Origin: a virus
IMG/VR virus record: IMGVR_UViG_3300002334_000124
Coordinates: 1 to 64,000 of that record
DNA: 64,000 nt
Strand: one strand, 5' to 3'
Shown here one piece after another: positions 1 to 7,560 of this stretch (position 1 is its first letter; every line of letters starts with the position of its first letter). The notes under the pieces are model-generated. The model was not told where the DNA came from, did not search any database, and saw only the letters and a list, made by a program, of their open reading frames with translations. The position numbers were made by a program, and so were the translations under genes.

Positions 1-4
1 TTTT

Positions 5-68
5 CAAGCAGAAGACGGCATACGAGATCGTGATGTGACTGGAGTTCAGACGTGTGCTCTTCCGATCT
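5..68 (+). other. Illumina P7/index library primer (artefact)
   Basis: Bases 5-28 are the P7 flow-cell sequence, 29-34 are a six-base index (CGTGAT) and 35-68 are the read-2 primer ending in GCTCTTCCGATCT. This order is the standard indexed PCR primer. It is untrimmed sequencing adapter at the contig end, not biology. Phage sequence starts at about base 69. Confidence 0.98.
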
Positions 69-132
69 CCTCTATAGATTAGATGATGGATGTGCAAGTG
101 TTTACTCGTAATGGGGATCTGCAAGTGTTCGT

Positions 133-444
133 TTGCAGTGCAAGCTCGGCACCGAGGTTCTAACTCCAGATGTTCGGACCTCATTAATTTCCAATGAGGT
201 CCATTTGCCAAACTCATCGCCGGATGCTAACATGTTCGTGATGAGTCTGTCAAGTCACAAAATCCACTGCAGTCATTTCAACCAGATGCTCTTCACTAAC
301 AAGTATGCTTACTGCAAGCATTGTGAGATGCACTGGATTCGTGGTGAACGTGGTTGGATTCCAGACGATGACAGTCGAACCTACAGGGGTCCGAAGCAAA
401 AACACACCTATAAGAGCAAAAAGAATTGGAAGAGGAAAACATGA
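133..444 (+). CDS. Hypothetical protein, possible metal-binding
   Basis: Unrecognised protein of up to 103 residues. The C-terminal half has a CSH, then a CKHCE cluster that could bind zinc, followed by a very basic tail rich in Lys. The start is uncertain: the frame opens with a TTG at 133, and ATG codons at 232 and 241 are alternatives; none has a clear Shine-Dalgarno. It overlaps the next gene by an ATGA at 441-444, which supports it being translated. The gene lies right beside the adapter-bearing contig end, so upstream context is missing. Confidence 0.5.
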   Translation: MQCKLGTEVLTPDVRTSLISNEVHLPNSSPDANMFVMSLSSHKIHCSHFNQMLFTNKYAYCKHCEMHWIRGERGWIPDDDSRTYRGPKQKHTYKSKKNWKRKT

Positions 445-791
445 AAACGAAGCGAAGGGTGTTGCTAGTGGAGCTAGATGCGCCATTGAACCATCCCACT
501 AGACAGACCTGGTCGGCACGAGAGGTCGAGAAGGACCTTCAGGAGAAACTTGGGTCAGAGTATGGCGAGATCAAATTGTGGGGGTCTGTGGGTGGTATCG
601 ATGGGGCATATCGAAAACTCCGACAGTTGAGTGCCGAGACCGAAAAAGACAGAAGTAAGAATGATCGCGTTCATTCGGCTCACAAGGCGCTGTCGTTCTT
701 CCGAGATATGTTTCCTCAGAGATTCTGGGAAGAGAAGAGGATTGGTGGATCTCACCCTACTCGGGAAGAAAGACCAATAGCGGGGAGATAA
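441..791 (+). CDS. Hypothetical protein
   Basis: Protein of 116 residues, not recognised. The start at 441 is chosen because GGAAGAGG lies a few bases upstream and the ATG overlaps the stop of the preceding gene. It is charged throughout, with a Lys/Arg-rich N-terminus and a helical middle. It ends two bases before the GTG of the release-factor-like gene, so the two are probably cotranscribed and perhaps translationally coupled. Confidence 0.7.
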   Translation: MKTKRRVLLVELDAPLNHPTRQTWSAREVEKDLQEKLGSEYGEIKLWGSVGGIDGAYRKLRQLSAETEKDRSKNDRVHSAHKALSFFRDMFPQRFWEEKRIGGSHPTREERPIAGR

Positions 792-793
792 TT

Positions 794-1150
794 GTGGAAG
801 AACGTGAACTGATCGTCTCTGTGACCAGGAAGGATTGCGACCGTCAGACCTTTAGGGGGTCGGGTCCTGGTGGTCAGCACAGGAACAAGCGCGATACGGG
901 GGTTCGTTGGATCCATCGTGAATCAGGTGCCAGAGGCGAGGCTAGCGAGAAGAAGTCGCAACATCAGAACGAACGGGTCGCGTGGCGCCGTATGGCAGAG
1001 TCACCCAAGTTTCAGCTGTGGCTAAAGATGCAGGGAGGGATGGCAGCCGTAATTGACGCGAACGTAAAGACGGCTATGAGGCCCCGTAATCTTCTGGTTG
1101 AAGGGAAAGACGAAGATGGTCGCTGGTCAAGCGAGGCCGTGGATCGATAG
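794..1150 (+). CDS. Release-factor-like GGQ protein (RF-1/ArfB-type domain)
   Basis: This 118-residue protein is built around the peptidyl-tRNA hydrolysis domain of class I release factors. The catalytic GGQ is at residues 26-28 in SGPGGQHRNK, followed by the family's typical VRWIH and SQHQN segments. It lacks the codon-recognition domains of RF1/RF2, so it resembles ArfB/ICT1-type rescue factors that release stalled peptides on the ribosome. Unlike ArfB the C-terminus is not clearly a long basic tail. The start is GTG with GGGGAG upstream. The 3' end overlaps the convergent DUF192 gene by 24 bp. With the tmRNA further on it suggests dual ribosome rescue (inference). Confidence 0.85.
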   Translation: MEERELIVSVTRKDCDRQTFRGSGPGGQHRNKRDTGVRWIHRESGARGEASEKKSQHQNERVAWRRMAESPKFQLWLKMQGGMAAVIDANVKTAMRPRNLLVEGKDEDGRWSSEAVDR

Positions 1151-1513
1151 GTTGCCTTCTAACTTTAGATCTGCGTGCGTTTCTAGAACGTAGCGATACG
1201 AGACGGAAGGCTTGACTATCGTCGTTTGGGTGTCGGCATGGACGAGGGAGCCAGCCGAGTCGTAGAACCAGATTGTGATCGGGAACCGCATGTCTGTACG
1301 GTGATACGCTTTGTCGACGTCTGTGTCGTAGAGGAACAACATACCGTCTTGTGGCATTTCACTTCTTTCCGCAAGCCCAGCCATTCGTGTAGTCATACTA
1401 GAGGCCGCTTCGACTTCCAGTTCTGTGTCCCCGACAGAGATGTCCAGGATCCTTTCGTCTACGGAAGCAAGAACTAGGTCCTGCATTGCCTTTTCCCATG
1501 CTGCTGTTTCCAT
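1127..1513 (-). CDS. DUF192 family protein
   Basis: Protein of 128 residues with the DUF192 (COG1430) signature: a stretch containing AERSEM, GMLFLYD, then MRFPITIWFYDSAG and an aliphatic end. The molecular function of this family is not established. The start at 1513 is preceded by AAAAGG and overlaps the stop of the upstream minus-strand gene as TAATG, so the two form a two-gene operon that runs opposite to nearly all other genes here. No signal peptide is seen, although many relatives have one. Confidence 0.85.
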   Translation of the reverse strand: METAAWEKAMQDLVLASVDERILDISVGDTELEVEAASSMTTRMAGLAERSEMPQDGMLFLYDTDVDKAYHRTDMRFPITIWFYDSAGSLVHADTQTTIVKPSVSYRYVLETHADLKLEGNLSIHGLA

Positions 1514-1824
1514 TATGAACCTTTTAGGATGTTGTGAATGCTGTCTTCGGATCCGCGCTCGTCGATACCCATAGCGTAACCCCAATCTTCTTCTGCTTCT
1601 TCTATCGCATCGTGCAGTATGTACTCGAAGAGGATCTTCAGAACAGCGCGCAGTGCGATTTCGGCTTCTACGTCGAGGCTTCCGAGAATTCGGTATTCAT
1701 CGTCAAGCGACTTGCACTCGGCGTGTAGCATCTGACCGCCCTTGTGCCGTTTGGTTCGGTCCTCTATCGCTGCGATAGCGACTGCCTTTTGCTGTAGGCT
1801 CTCTAGTTCTGAATGCTTTCCCAT
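1513..1824 (-). CDS. Hypothetical protein
   Basis: Protein of 103 residues, unrecognised. It is acidic, probably all alpha-helical, with a hydrophobic helix near residues 55-75. It is the first gene of the short minus-strand operon with the DUF192 gene. Its start faces the start of the plus-strand helix-turn-helix gene across about 145 bp, so both promoters should lie in 1825-1969. Confidence 0.7.
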   Translation of the reverse strand: MGKHSELESLQQKAVAIAAIEDRTKRHKGGQMLHAECKSLDDEYRILGSLDVEAEIALRAVLKILFEYILHDAIEEAEEDWGYAMGIDERGSEDSIHNILKGS

Positions 1825-1969
1825 GATGTCTCCTTCGGTATGCCTGAGGGTAGGATACAGTTAAACTGACCTCCGGGTATGTCGATAGACAAACATCGGA
1901 TGTCCACCGGATTTCCCACCGCCCACCTCCGGTTGAGGTTATCATTCAATTGAGCCACCGAGGAGGGCT
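1825..1969. promoter_or_regulatory. Divergent intergenic region
   Basis: This 145-bp gap separates the only minus-strand operon from the plus-strand genes, so it must hold promoters for both directions. I see no convincing -35/-10 pair; the plus strand has TTGAGG near 1934 and an ideal AGGAGGG ribosome site at 1961-1967. The promoters are therefore inferred from layout only. Confidence 0.4.
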
Positions 1970-2221
1970 ATGGAATTACTTGAGGAGTTCGAGGAAGCTA
2001 CCATGGGGAAAGGGTCAAGGATCGATCAGATCGTTAACGGATTCGCTTTGCCATCTGAGGGATCTGAAGGGCTTTCCGAATCGGAACGCAAAGAGCTTCA
2101 TGCTCACGTTACGAATACCAAGTTTGGTACAGCGGCGATCGCGAAGGTACTTCGGAGGCGTGGCTACGAGATCGGCGAGAGCAGTGTTCGTCGCTATCGT
2201 CAGAAACATGACACCAGATAA
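1970..2221 (+). CDS. Small helix-turn-helix DNA-binding protein
   Basis: Protein of 83 residues whose C-terminal half reads as a helix-turn-helix: GTAAIAKVLRRRGYEIGESS followed by a basic recognition helix with VRRYRQKH. The start at 1970 has the ribosome site AGGAGGG at ideal spacing. It precedes the metallophosphoesterase by 22 bp. It could be a regulator for the divergent region; a small terminase role is less likely because the terminase is far away. Confidence 0.75.
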   Translation: MELLEEFEEATMGKGSRIDQIVNGFALPSEGSEGLSESERKELHAHVTNTKFGTAAIAKVLRRRGYEIGESSVRRYRQKHDTR

Positions 2222-2243
2222 CAACTACAAAGAGGTTTAACGT

Positions 2244-3494
2244 ATGACATTGTCTGATGAGATTGAAGAGCTACAGGTTGTCCAGGACGAAACCAAAGTG
2301 GTCGAACAGAAAAAGCGTGACACGAAAGAGCATGCGAAAGGCTGGGAGCGGGGAGTTGAGATTACAGATGGCGCGGGCTACATCTATAGTGGCCCTGTGG
2401 ACACTCCTCCCGGTGAGGGTGAGTGGGATGGAATTCTTGGCGAATTAGGTCTAGACCAAGAGAAGTACGAGATCAACCCCGACGCGGTTCTTGACATGCG
2501 TGTCTGGGATATGGCTGTGGGTTCGGGGATTGTGCAGCGAATGCATTATTACCGTGCGCCCGTTCATTTACGTGGTCGATACAAGTGGATGCCTGAGAAA
2601 GAGTTCACCGAGGGGTTGAAAGCGGTTAGACCCCCAACGAAGAAGATCATGGAGGCCAAGTATGCCGACCCCAATGGATTTGTGGTTTGCCTTGCAGACT
2701 GGCAGATTGGTAAAGCCGAATCTGATGGCACTGTGGGGATTCGTAACCGAATCATGGCGAGCGCTCACGCATCTCTTCACCGCCTGAAACAACTTCGCAG
2801 GATGGGCATCCAGATTGAGACTGTCTACATCGTTGGTATGGGTGACATGGTTGAGGCCTGTGATGGGCATTACGCCATGCAGACGTTCAAGACTGATCTA
2901 AATGAGCGCCAGCAATTCAGACTTGCGGCGCGTCTGTTTAGAAACATCATTGTGATGTTCGCTGCTGAATCCACCAGATTGGTGGTTGTTTCGGTGGGTG
3001 GTAATCATGGTGAGAATCGCAAGAACGGCAAGGCTTACACTGATACGGGAGACAACAAAGACACCCAGTTGTTGGAAGTGACTGCTGATCGTCTTGGTGA
3101 GAACGAAGAAGCTTTCGGCCATGTTCATTTTGTTCCACTGGAGAACAAGCTCTGGTGTACTCTTGACATCTACGGGACTTCTGTGGGATTTTCTCATGGT
3201 CATTTGCCTGGTGGCGGAGCGGCTGGCCAGCCCGAAGCCAAGCAGAAGAAGTGGATCTCAAGCCAGGCTTTGGCTAAGTCCGACATAGGCGACGTCGACC
3301 TCTTTGTCACTGGTCATTATCACAGTTTCCAGGTATCCGATTGGGGACCGCGAATGTGGATGCAGTGCCCTACGCAGGACGGTGGTAGTGAATGGTTTGA
3401 AAACATGACGGGGTCTAATTCCACAACAGGGACTCTTACGTTTGTGTGTGGTCCAGCATCGAAGACTCAAGCTGATTTCATAAGAGTTGTGTGA
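2244..3494 (+). CDS. Calcineurin-like metallophosphoesterase
   Basis: Protein of 416 residues. All metallophosphoesterase motifs are visible in order: LADWQIGK (residues 150-157, first metal ligand), GMGDMVEA (198-205), GGNHGE (252-257), SHGH (317-320) and TGHYHS (356-361). Together these bind a two-metal centre that hydrolyses phosphoesters. The N-terminal 140 residues are a less conserved acidic extension. Related phage enzymes are often annotated as SbcD/Mre11-like nucleases or general phosphoesterases; substrate cannot be told from sequence. AAAGAGG precedes the ATG. Confidence 0.9.
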   Translation: MTLSDEIEELQVVQDETKVVEQKKRDTKEHAKGWERGVEITDGAGYIYSGPVDTPPGEGEWDGILGELGLDQEKYEINPDAVLDMRVWDMAVGSGIVQRMHYYRAPVHLRGRYKWMPEKEFTEGLKAVRPPTKKIMEAKYADPNGFVVCLADWQIGKAESDGTVGIRNRIMASAHASLHRLKQLRRMGIQIETVYIVGMGDMVEACDGHYAMQTFKTDLNERQQFRLAARLFRNIIVMFAAESTRLVVVSVGGNHGENRKNGKAYTDTGDNKDTQLLEVTADRLGENEEAFGHVHFVPLENKLWCTLDIYGTSVGFSHGHLPGGGAAGQPEAKQKKWISSQALAKSDIGDVDLFVTGHYHSFQVSDWGPRMWMQCPTQDGGSEWFENMTGSNSTTGTLTFVCGPASKTQADFIRVV

Positions 3495-3637
3495 CAATCT
3501 CTTCTCTGTCTGTGCGATGTAGACAAGACCAGTAGATATATGGGCCAGAAGGCATTTTGACTGGTGTAGTTATTGCATCACATGGATCTCTCTACCGATG
3601 TATTATTAGAACTACAAATACACCGAGGAGAACCCCC

Positions 3638-5647
3638 GTGTCAGACTTTCTGAGCTTCCGCCTTCCGGATGAATTCCTGGAGGAGTTCAAGAGTCAAACA
3701 CCAGAGTGGGGATTCCCGATAGGTGGAGGAAACTCTCTAGCCGAACTAACTTTCATCACCAAGTATTCTCGTCTTAAAGACGATGGATCTAAAGAGCGGT
3801 GGTGGGAAGTTTGTCGTCGTTGCGTCGAGGGTTATTACTCCATTTTGAAGGATCACTGTCTGGCAAACCGAACCCCATGGAACGACCACAAGGCACAGCG
3901 TTCAGCGCGTGACGCCTATGAGCGAATGTTTGTTTTCAAGTGGATGCCCCCAGGTCGCGGTCTTTGGATGATGGGCACAAGTTTTGTGAACGAGCAAGGC
4001 AATTCAGCCTCTCTGCAGAACTGCAGTTTCATCAGCACAGAGAAGCTCAGCACTCATAGTTTTGAGGCAGCCACTCTTCCGTTCACTCGTCTGATGGAAA
4101 TGTCTATGCTTGGTGTAGGTGTGGGCTTCGACACTAGAGGTGTGGGCAAATTGACGTTCCATCAGCCTGAAGGTGACGCTGACACATTTGTCATTCCGGA
4201 TAGTCGCGAGGGTTGGTGTGATTCAGTTGGGGCTTTGTTGGCTTCATGGTTTTTCAAGGGTCGCAGACCAGTGGAGTTTGATTACAGTGAGGTTCGACCT
4301 GCGGGTGAGCCGATCAAGGGTTTCGGTGGCATAGCTGCTGGTCCTGATCCGTTAGAAGACTGTCACATCAAGCTGAACGAGATCTTCACGGAGAGGACAG
4401 GAGATTCAATATCGTCTACTGACATCACAGATATTTGCAACCTTATTGCCAAGTGTGTGGTTAGCGGTAACGTACGACGCTCTGCTTTGATAGCTCTCGG
4501 TGATTCAGAGGATGAGGACTATCTGAACCTCAAGAATTCCGAAGTAAATCCAGAACGGATGGGTCCTGATGGATGGGGCTGGACTTCCAACAACACAGTG
4601 TTTGCTAATGTTGACGGTGACTACGAACATCTCGTGAAACTGATTAGTGACAATGGTGAGCCTGGTTTGTTCTACATTGATCTGGCGCGCACTCACGGCC
4701 GTCTTGCGGATGTAGCGGACAATAAAGACACACGAATCAAAGGTTGCAATCCGTGCGGTGAGCAACCTTTGGAGCACATGGAATGTTGCACTCTCGTTGA
4801 GACTTTCCCTCATCACCACGAAAACGCGGAAGACTTCAGACAGACTCTGAAACATGCCTATCTGTACGGCAAAGCCGTCACTTTGTTGCCTACGCATTGG
4901 CCAGAAACTAATGAGGTAATGCAACGCAATCGTCGTATTGGTTGTTCTGTTTCGGGTCTCGCCCAGTTTGTCGAGGATCGTGGCTGGACTGAGCTTCGCA
5001 AGTGGCTCGACGAAGGGTACAAGGCAATCAAGTCACGCGACATCCAGTACAGTGAGTGGCTGGGAGTGCGAGAATCAATCAAAATGACGACGGTTAAGCC
5101 GTCAGGCACTGTCTCGCTTGTTGCAGGTGCCACTCCTGGCGTACATTGGCCTATAGCTTCAGAAACCTACATTCGTAGGATGCGTTTCTCTAACGTAGAC
5201 CCATTACTCGTCGCGATTGTAAAGGCTGGATACTTCACTGAACCCGACGTCATGAATCCGAAGACCACTACGGTTGTGGAATTTCCAACCACAGGGCCAA
5301 ACGTTCGGACTCAGGAAGATGTCAGTGTTTGGGAGAAAGCTGAACTTTCGGTACTGCTTCAGCGCTGGTGGTCCGACAATATGGTCTCCTGTACTCTTAG
5401 TTTCGCGGAGAGTGAGATAGGTCAACTTCCTGCGTTGGTAGCAGCCAAGGCTGGTCAGCTGAAGACAATGTCAATGCTTCCTATCGACACTGGTGCATAT
5501 GCCCAAATGCCGTATGAACGCATCGACGAGAAGGCGGCGGCTAAGCTTCAGAATGAGGTAAAGCCTTTGGATTGGGAGCTAATTTACAACTCCGCTCTTG
5601 AAGCTGAAGGAGAAAGGTATTGCACAACAGATACTTGTGAGGTATAG
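3638..5647 (+). CDS. Class II (adenosylcobalamin) ribonucleoside triphosphate reductase
   Basis: Protein of 669 residues that resembles the monomeric RtpR type. It makes deoxyribonucleotides from ribonucleotides by radical chemistry. Visible catalytic features: Cys in QNCSFIS (about residue 129), the NPCGE active-site motif (about 371-375, with Asn, radical Cys and Glu), the paired Cys in ECCTLVE (383-384) and a C-terminal redox pair C-x4-C (662 and 667). No partner small subunit is seen nearby, as expected for class II, which needs vitamin B12. The GTG at 3638 is chosen because GAGGAG lies 7 bases upstream; an upstream in-frame TTG at 3557 is unlikely. Confidence 0.93.
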   Translation: MSDFLSFRLPDEFLEEFKSQTPEWGFPIGGGNSLAELTFITKYSRLKDDGSKERWWEVCRRCVEGYYSILKDHCLANRTPWNDHKAQRSARDAYERMFVFKWMPPGRGLWMMGTSFVNEQGNSASLQNCSFISTEKLSTHSFEAATLPFTRLMEMSMLGVGVGFDTRGVGKLTFHQPEGDADTFVIPDSREGWCDSVGALLASWFFKGRRPVEFDYSEVRPAGEPIKGFGGIAAGPDPLEDCHIKLNEIFTERTGDSISSTDITDICNLIAKCVVSGNVRRSALIALGDSEDEDYLNLKNSEVNPERMGPDGWGWTSNNTVFANVDGDYEHLVKLISDNGEPGLFYIDLARTHGRLADVADNKDTRIKGCNPCGEQPLEHMECCTLVETFPHHHENAEDFRQTLKHAYLYGKAVTLLPTHWPETNEVMQRNRRIGCSVSGLAQFVEDRGWTELRKWLDEGYKAIKSRDIQYSEWLGVRESIKMTTVKPSGTVSLVAGATPGVHWPIASETYIRRMRFSNVDPLLVAIVKAGYFTEPDVMNPKTTTVVEFPTTGPNVRTQEDVSVWEKAELSVLLQRWWSDNMVSCTLSFAESEIGQLPALVAAKAGQLKTMSMLPIDTGAYAQMPYERIDEKAAAKLQNEVKPLDWELIYNSALEAEGERYCTTDTCEV

Positions 5648-5667
5648 TCTCACTGCGACACCTCTGT

Positions 5668-5715
5668 CCCGGCCGGGATCCGTGCAGCCCCCCTTCTGTC
5701 ACGGATCCCGGCCGG
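5668..5715 (+). terminator. Strong GC-rich hairpin after RNR
   Basis: Bases 5669-5684 and 5700-5715 form a perfect 16-bp stem (arm begins CCGGCCGGGATCCGTG) with a 15-nt C/T-rich loop. It begins about 20 bases after the reductase stop codon. There is no U-tract, as is common for actinobacterial terminators. Confidence 0.75.
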
Positions 5716-5720
5716 TGCCG

Positions 5721-5738
5721 TGTTACACTGCAATTGTG
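5721..5738 (+). promoter_or_regulatory. Extended -10 promoter of a leaderless GTG gene
   Basis: TG-T-TACACT (5721-5729) is an extended -10 element. The GTG start codon at 5736 lies six bases after it, so transcription should begin at or next to the start codon. No Shine-Dalgarno is present. The same spacing recurs at 9922 and 52712. Confidence 0.6.
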
Positions 5739-6125
5739 TTTGAGACTCAGATTGCACGCATCTCGGATTGGGTTGTCGGGAGATTCCCGACGTCGCCAGG
5801 CAATGGGATGATCTGGGGGTTCGTGGATAAGCACGGTAGAGTCGGCAAGCTCAAGATGGTCGAAGGGGGCAGAGCTTTAACTGTTACTACTGCCTCTGAT
5901 AGGGAATTGACCAGAATCCCTATCGGTAAGGTTCTGATTGCTCTTCCTTTCATTGGAGCAGAGCTGTTTGCCCGTTACGTGCTAAGTCGCATATGGCATG
6001 TGTTTGCAGCTAACAGTATGCGTCGTTATGACGACCGCCAGCCGATTGAACCTTTGAGTGGGCTGTGGAAGTACGGAGTCATTGTGACTGGAAGACCCTA
6101 TGTGAGAAAGGAAGAAGATGAGTGA
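5736..6125 (+). CDS. Hypothetical protein, leaderless start
   Basis: Protein of 129 residues, unrecognised. It has a beta-rich N-terminal half (motifs WGFVDKHGRVGKL) and a hydrophobic helix around residues 70-90, then a Lys/Glu-rich end. The start is placed at GTG 5736, after the hairpin terminator and six bases downstream of an extended -10 box; an upstream in-frame ATG at 5598 lies inside the reductase gene and is unlikely. It overlaps the next gene by eight bases. Confidence 0.65.
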   Translation: MFETQIARISDWVVGRFPTSPGNGMIWGFVDKHGRVGKLKMVEGGRALTVTTASDRELTRIPIGKVLIALPFIGAELFARYVLSRIWHVFAANSMRRYDDRQPIEPLSGLWKYGVIVTGRPYVRKEEDE

Positions 6126-6603
6126 CGGAAACGAGAGCCATACGACTTGGACGAGTGTCCCTAGACAATCTAGTCCTGTAGATTTGGATAAATCCGACCA
6201 ACGGGTGGCGCTAAGGTTTAATGACGACAAGTTACCTTTGCATTACTGGGATTTGTATCCGACATGCGCCAAGATGATCGCGTGGGTGCAGGCCCGTGGT
6301 GAGGACAAGTATGGCTACGGGAACTGGATGCTCGGTGGGAAGCCAGACCGCGAATATCGGGACTCAGCTAAACGACATCAGACGGAATTCAACGAGGGGG
6401 TTGATTACGACGAAGATACCGGTTCTTTTCATCCAGCTCAGGAGCTGTGGAATCTGATGAATCTGATCGAACGTAATTACAGTGACATTCCGCTCCGTGA
6501 TCCAGATTTCGACCTGGACGCTTACGTCGAGAAGTGGAGAGACTCTCCGAAGAACGAAATAGACCCTCGTGAGATTCGCAAAAGTCAACGAGGTCTCAGT
6601 TAG
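6118..6603 (+). CDS. DUF5664 family, predicted dATP/dGTP diphosphohydrolase
   Basis: Protein of 161 residues. The central region matches the DUF5664 pattern: LRFNDDKLPLHYWDLYP, then a GEDKYGYGNW block, Arg/Asp-rich RDSAKRHQTEF, and HPAQELWNLMNLIE. Family members are all-alpha and predicted to hydrolyse deoxynucleoside triphosphates. Placed near the reductase it fits control of the dNTP pool. It starts at ATG 6118, overlapping the upstream stop. Confidence 0.82.
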   Translation: MSDGNESHTTWTSVPRQSSPVDLDKSDQRVALRFNDDKLPLHYWDLYPTCAKMIAWVQARGEDKYGYGNWMLGGKPDREYRDSAKRHQTEFNEGVDYDEDTGSFHPAQELWNLMNLIERNYSDIPLRDPDFDLDAYVEKWRDSPKNEIDPREIRKSQRGLS

Positions 6604-6645
6604 AGAGTCCTTTGCGCCGATGTTCTTAGAGAACAGGAGGGCGTT

Positions 6646-6900
6646 ATGTTGCTCTGTAAAGTTTGTGATGACTCTAAGTGGGGGGTTTCGCAAGAAGCTG
6701 ACGGAGTTCATCTCACATGTTGTTCGATGAGATTGATGAAATACCGGATTGGTGAGGGTTTCGCAGCCGAATTGGACGATACTGAAGTGGTCATGAAGTT
6801 AAGGCAGTCGGCTGAGGAGCAGTTTGCTTTGGTTCGTTGTCGCTATACGATCGTTCTCCCCCACTGCACAGCGGTCGTCCCAACACAGGTGCTGAAATGA
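6646..6900 (+). CDS. Small cysteine-rich protein
   Basis: Protein of 84 residues. The N-terminus has CKVC and, 20 residues on, HLTCCS, which looks like a small zinc ribbon. Function is unknown. AGGAGG sits at ideal spacing upstream of ATG 6646, and the stop overlaps the next ATG as ATGA. Confidence 0.7.
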   Translation: MLLCKVCDDSKWGVSQEADGVHLTCCSMRLMKYRIGEGFAAELDDTEVVMKLRQSAEEQFALVRCRYTIVLPHCTAVVPTQVLK

Positions 6901-7208
6901 ACATTCAAGAACATGAAGGTAAGTTCCACGTGATGGAAGAGGACGACGTCCTTGGTGTGTTTCTTACTCGCCGTGGAGCGCTGGCCTTTGTAGCGACAGA
7001 GGAACAAGAGCCTGGTGTGGGTCCGTGGGCCGACGCCGCTAGACGTCAACAGGCTGCGCGAGAGGTACACGTCCACAATCCTATTGAGGAAGGTCTGAAG
7101 CAGCTAACCCACATTCACGAATTCGATAAAGTGAGTCACACACATCCTGGCTACGGTCCAGGTAGATTCCCAGACAATGACAATACAACTAGTACTAGCG
7201 GGAAATAG
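6897..7208 (+). CDS. Hypothetical protein
   Basis: Protein of 103 residues, unrecognised. It is acidic in the first half and carries several His residues (HVHNP, HIHEF, SHTHPGYGPG) toward the end, which could bind metal. The start is ATG 6897, coupled by ATGA to the previous gene. A longer frame from 6837 has no ribosome site. Confidence 0.65.
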   Translation: MNIQEHEGKFHVMEEDDVLGVFLTRRGALAFVATEEQEPGVGPWADAARRQQAAREVHVHNPIEEGLKQLTHIHEFDKVSHTHPGYGPGRFPDNDNTTSTSGK

Positions 7209-7560
7209 ACGAGAATACGAATCGTTCATCGTTTGGCAACGGCGAGCCAATCCTCTTGTGCATCCTGTATCCGCTAATATTGGGTATTGTTTTGTGAGCA
7301 AGTCATCCGACCTCGACGGGCGCTCTGAGACCGTGCTTCATTTGTACGGATCGGCTCGCTGGCGTCGTGACTACGACAACATACTTTCAGAAGCGAAGCT
7401 TCGTGGTATTCGTATCGTGGATTATTGGCACCCTCGTAGTACCATTACTATGCCCGCTATGGAGATCGCACATGATTACGCAGACAGATTGGGAATTAGC
7501 CCAGAATGGAGATTTGGAGGTTCGAAATCGAATCGTCTTGGAATTCCAGAATCTAGTTGA
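7177..7560 (+). CDS. Hypothetical protein
   Basis: Protein of 127 residues, not recognised. It overlaps the upstream gene by 32 bases and the sigma-factor gene by 89 bases in another frame. The ribosome site is weak (AGGTAG 11 bases upstream). The composition looks like a real small alpha/beta protein (IQLVLAGN, TVLHLYGSARWRRD, IRIVDYWHP). Confidence 0.55.
   Translation: MTIQLVLAGNRREYESFIVWQRRANPLVHPVSANIGYCFVSKSSDLDGRSETVLHLYGSARWRRDYDNILSEAKLRGIRIVDYWHPRSTITMPAMEIAHDYADRLGISPEWRFGGSKSNRLGIPESS

Noticed and set aside
69-130. Direct repeat TGCAAGTGTT (about 91 and 121)
   Set aside because: Two imperfect copies 30 bp apart near the contig end; too little to call a functional repeat.
1703-1945. 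80-residue minus-strand frame
   Set aside because: Shadow of the 1513-1824 gene and the divergent promoter region; composition is not protein-like.
3557-3637. Longer N-terminus of the reductase from TTG 3557
   Set aside because: No ribosome site there, while GTG 3638 has GAGGAG at ideal distance.
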